NCBI GenBank assembly: GCA_020024815.1
Contig: JAHHTE010000132.1
Span: 1-5,877 of the forward strand
Reading direction: 5' to 3'
Length of the DNA stretch: 5,877 bases
DNA from: Mailhella sp.
GTDB taxonomy: Bacteria > Desulfobacterota > Desulfovibrionia > Desulfovibrionales > Desulfovibrionaceae
Both the position numbers and the translations under genes were made by a program. Under the pieces are notes generated by a model. It saw only the letters and a list, made by a program, of their open reading frames with translations. It was not told the DNA's origin and searched no databases. Of the stretch, positions 5,792 to 5,877 are shown piece by piece; position 1 is the first letter of the stretch; each line of letters begins with the position of its first letter.

Positions 5792-5877
5792 AAGTTACGC
5801 ACAATTAAACTACATAAACCGTTGTCGCTATCCGCAAGGCTTATTCTTCGCCAACGGCTACCGCATAAACCCAAACA
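5760..5877. other. Possible partial gene at the window edge, strand undecided
   Basis: On the plus strand the frame after the TAG at 5757-5759 is open to the window end (39 codons, only possible start GTG 5763) and reads plausibly, for example RYPQGLFFANGYRI. However, it has no usable ribosome site, and its GGC, CGC and GCC codons are unlike the other genes here. On the minus strand a frame is open from the edge to a TAA at 5710-5712 (55 codons) and contains GSRW and LGVL. These faintly recall the C-terminal ends of formylglycine-generating-enzyme-like or C-type-lectin folds, and the codon choice (GGT, CGT, TTA) fits this genome better. Neither is recognised. The stretch 5818-5865 is about 56% G+C, far above the rest. 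Confidence 0.3.

Noticed and set aside
5574..5877. tRNA, tmRNA or CRISPR array in the gene-free right end
   Set aside because: No cloverleaf, no T-loop GTTCRA motif, no tmRNA tag frame and no regularly spaced direct repeats were found.

Overview
The window is about 70% A+T and holds four complete genes, with a dense set of terminators at both ends. The best guess for the source is a low-GC Gram-negative anaerobe near the Desulfovibrionaceae (the Lawsonia/Desulfovibrio lineage). That guess rests on the hybrid-kinase architecture, the style of the glycosyltransferase N-terminus and the paired G-run and AAAAGNTCTTTTG hairpins downstream of genes. It is an impression from memory and was not searched.

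Positions 1-316 contain no complete gene. They hold the terminator of an upstream plus-strand gene (27-52), a decayed hairpin repeat (87-146), and a two-hairpin terminator unit (175-274) serving the minus-strand kinase gene. Positions 317-3198 (minus) are a two-gene phosphorelay operon. A 118-residue Hpt phosphotransfer protein overlaps by 10 bases an 844-residue membrane hybrid histidine kinase (dCache-like sensor, PAS-like domain, HisKA, HATPase, receiver). No output regulator is present. Positions 3331-4338 (minus) are a lone family-2 glycosyltransferase, probably for surface polysaccharide.

A 174-base divergent intergenic region follows and contains a good plus-strand sigma70-type promoter. 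It drives a TerC/Alx-family membrane protein (best start ATG 4513, ending 5472), probably a metal-ion (Mn2+) exporter. Downstream lie a second copy of the two-hairpin terminator unit, inverted relative to the first and 87 of 94 positions identical, and then a third hairpin whose bulged T makes it look like either a terminator or an IS200/IS605-type palindrome.

The last ~110 bases change character. They contain an 11-bp hairpin and a stretch of about 56% G+C that is open to the window edge on both strands, so another gene or an element probably begins or ends there.

The kinase and Hpt clearly work together. The glycosyltransferase and TerC-family gene show no functional link to them beyond proximity. 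I do not see an obviously novel system. The most unusual items are the repeated terminator unit with a compensatory base-pair change and the unexplained right edge.
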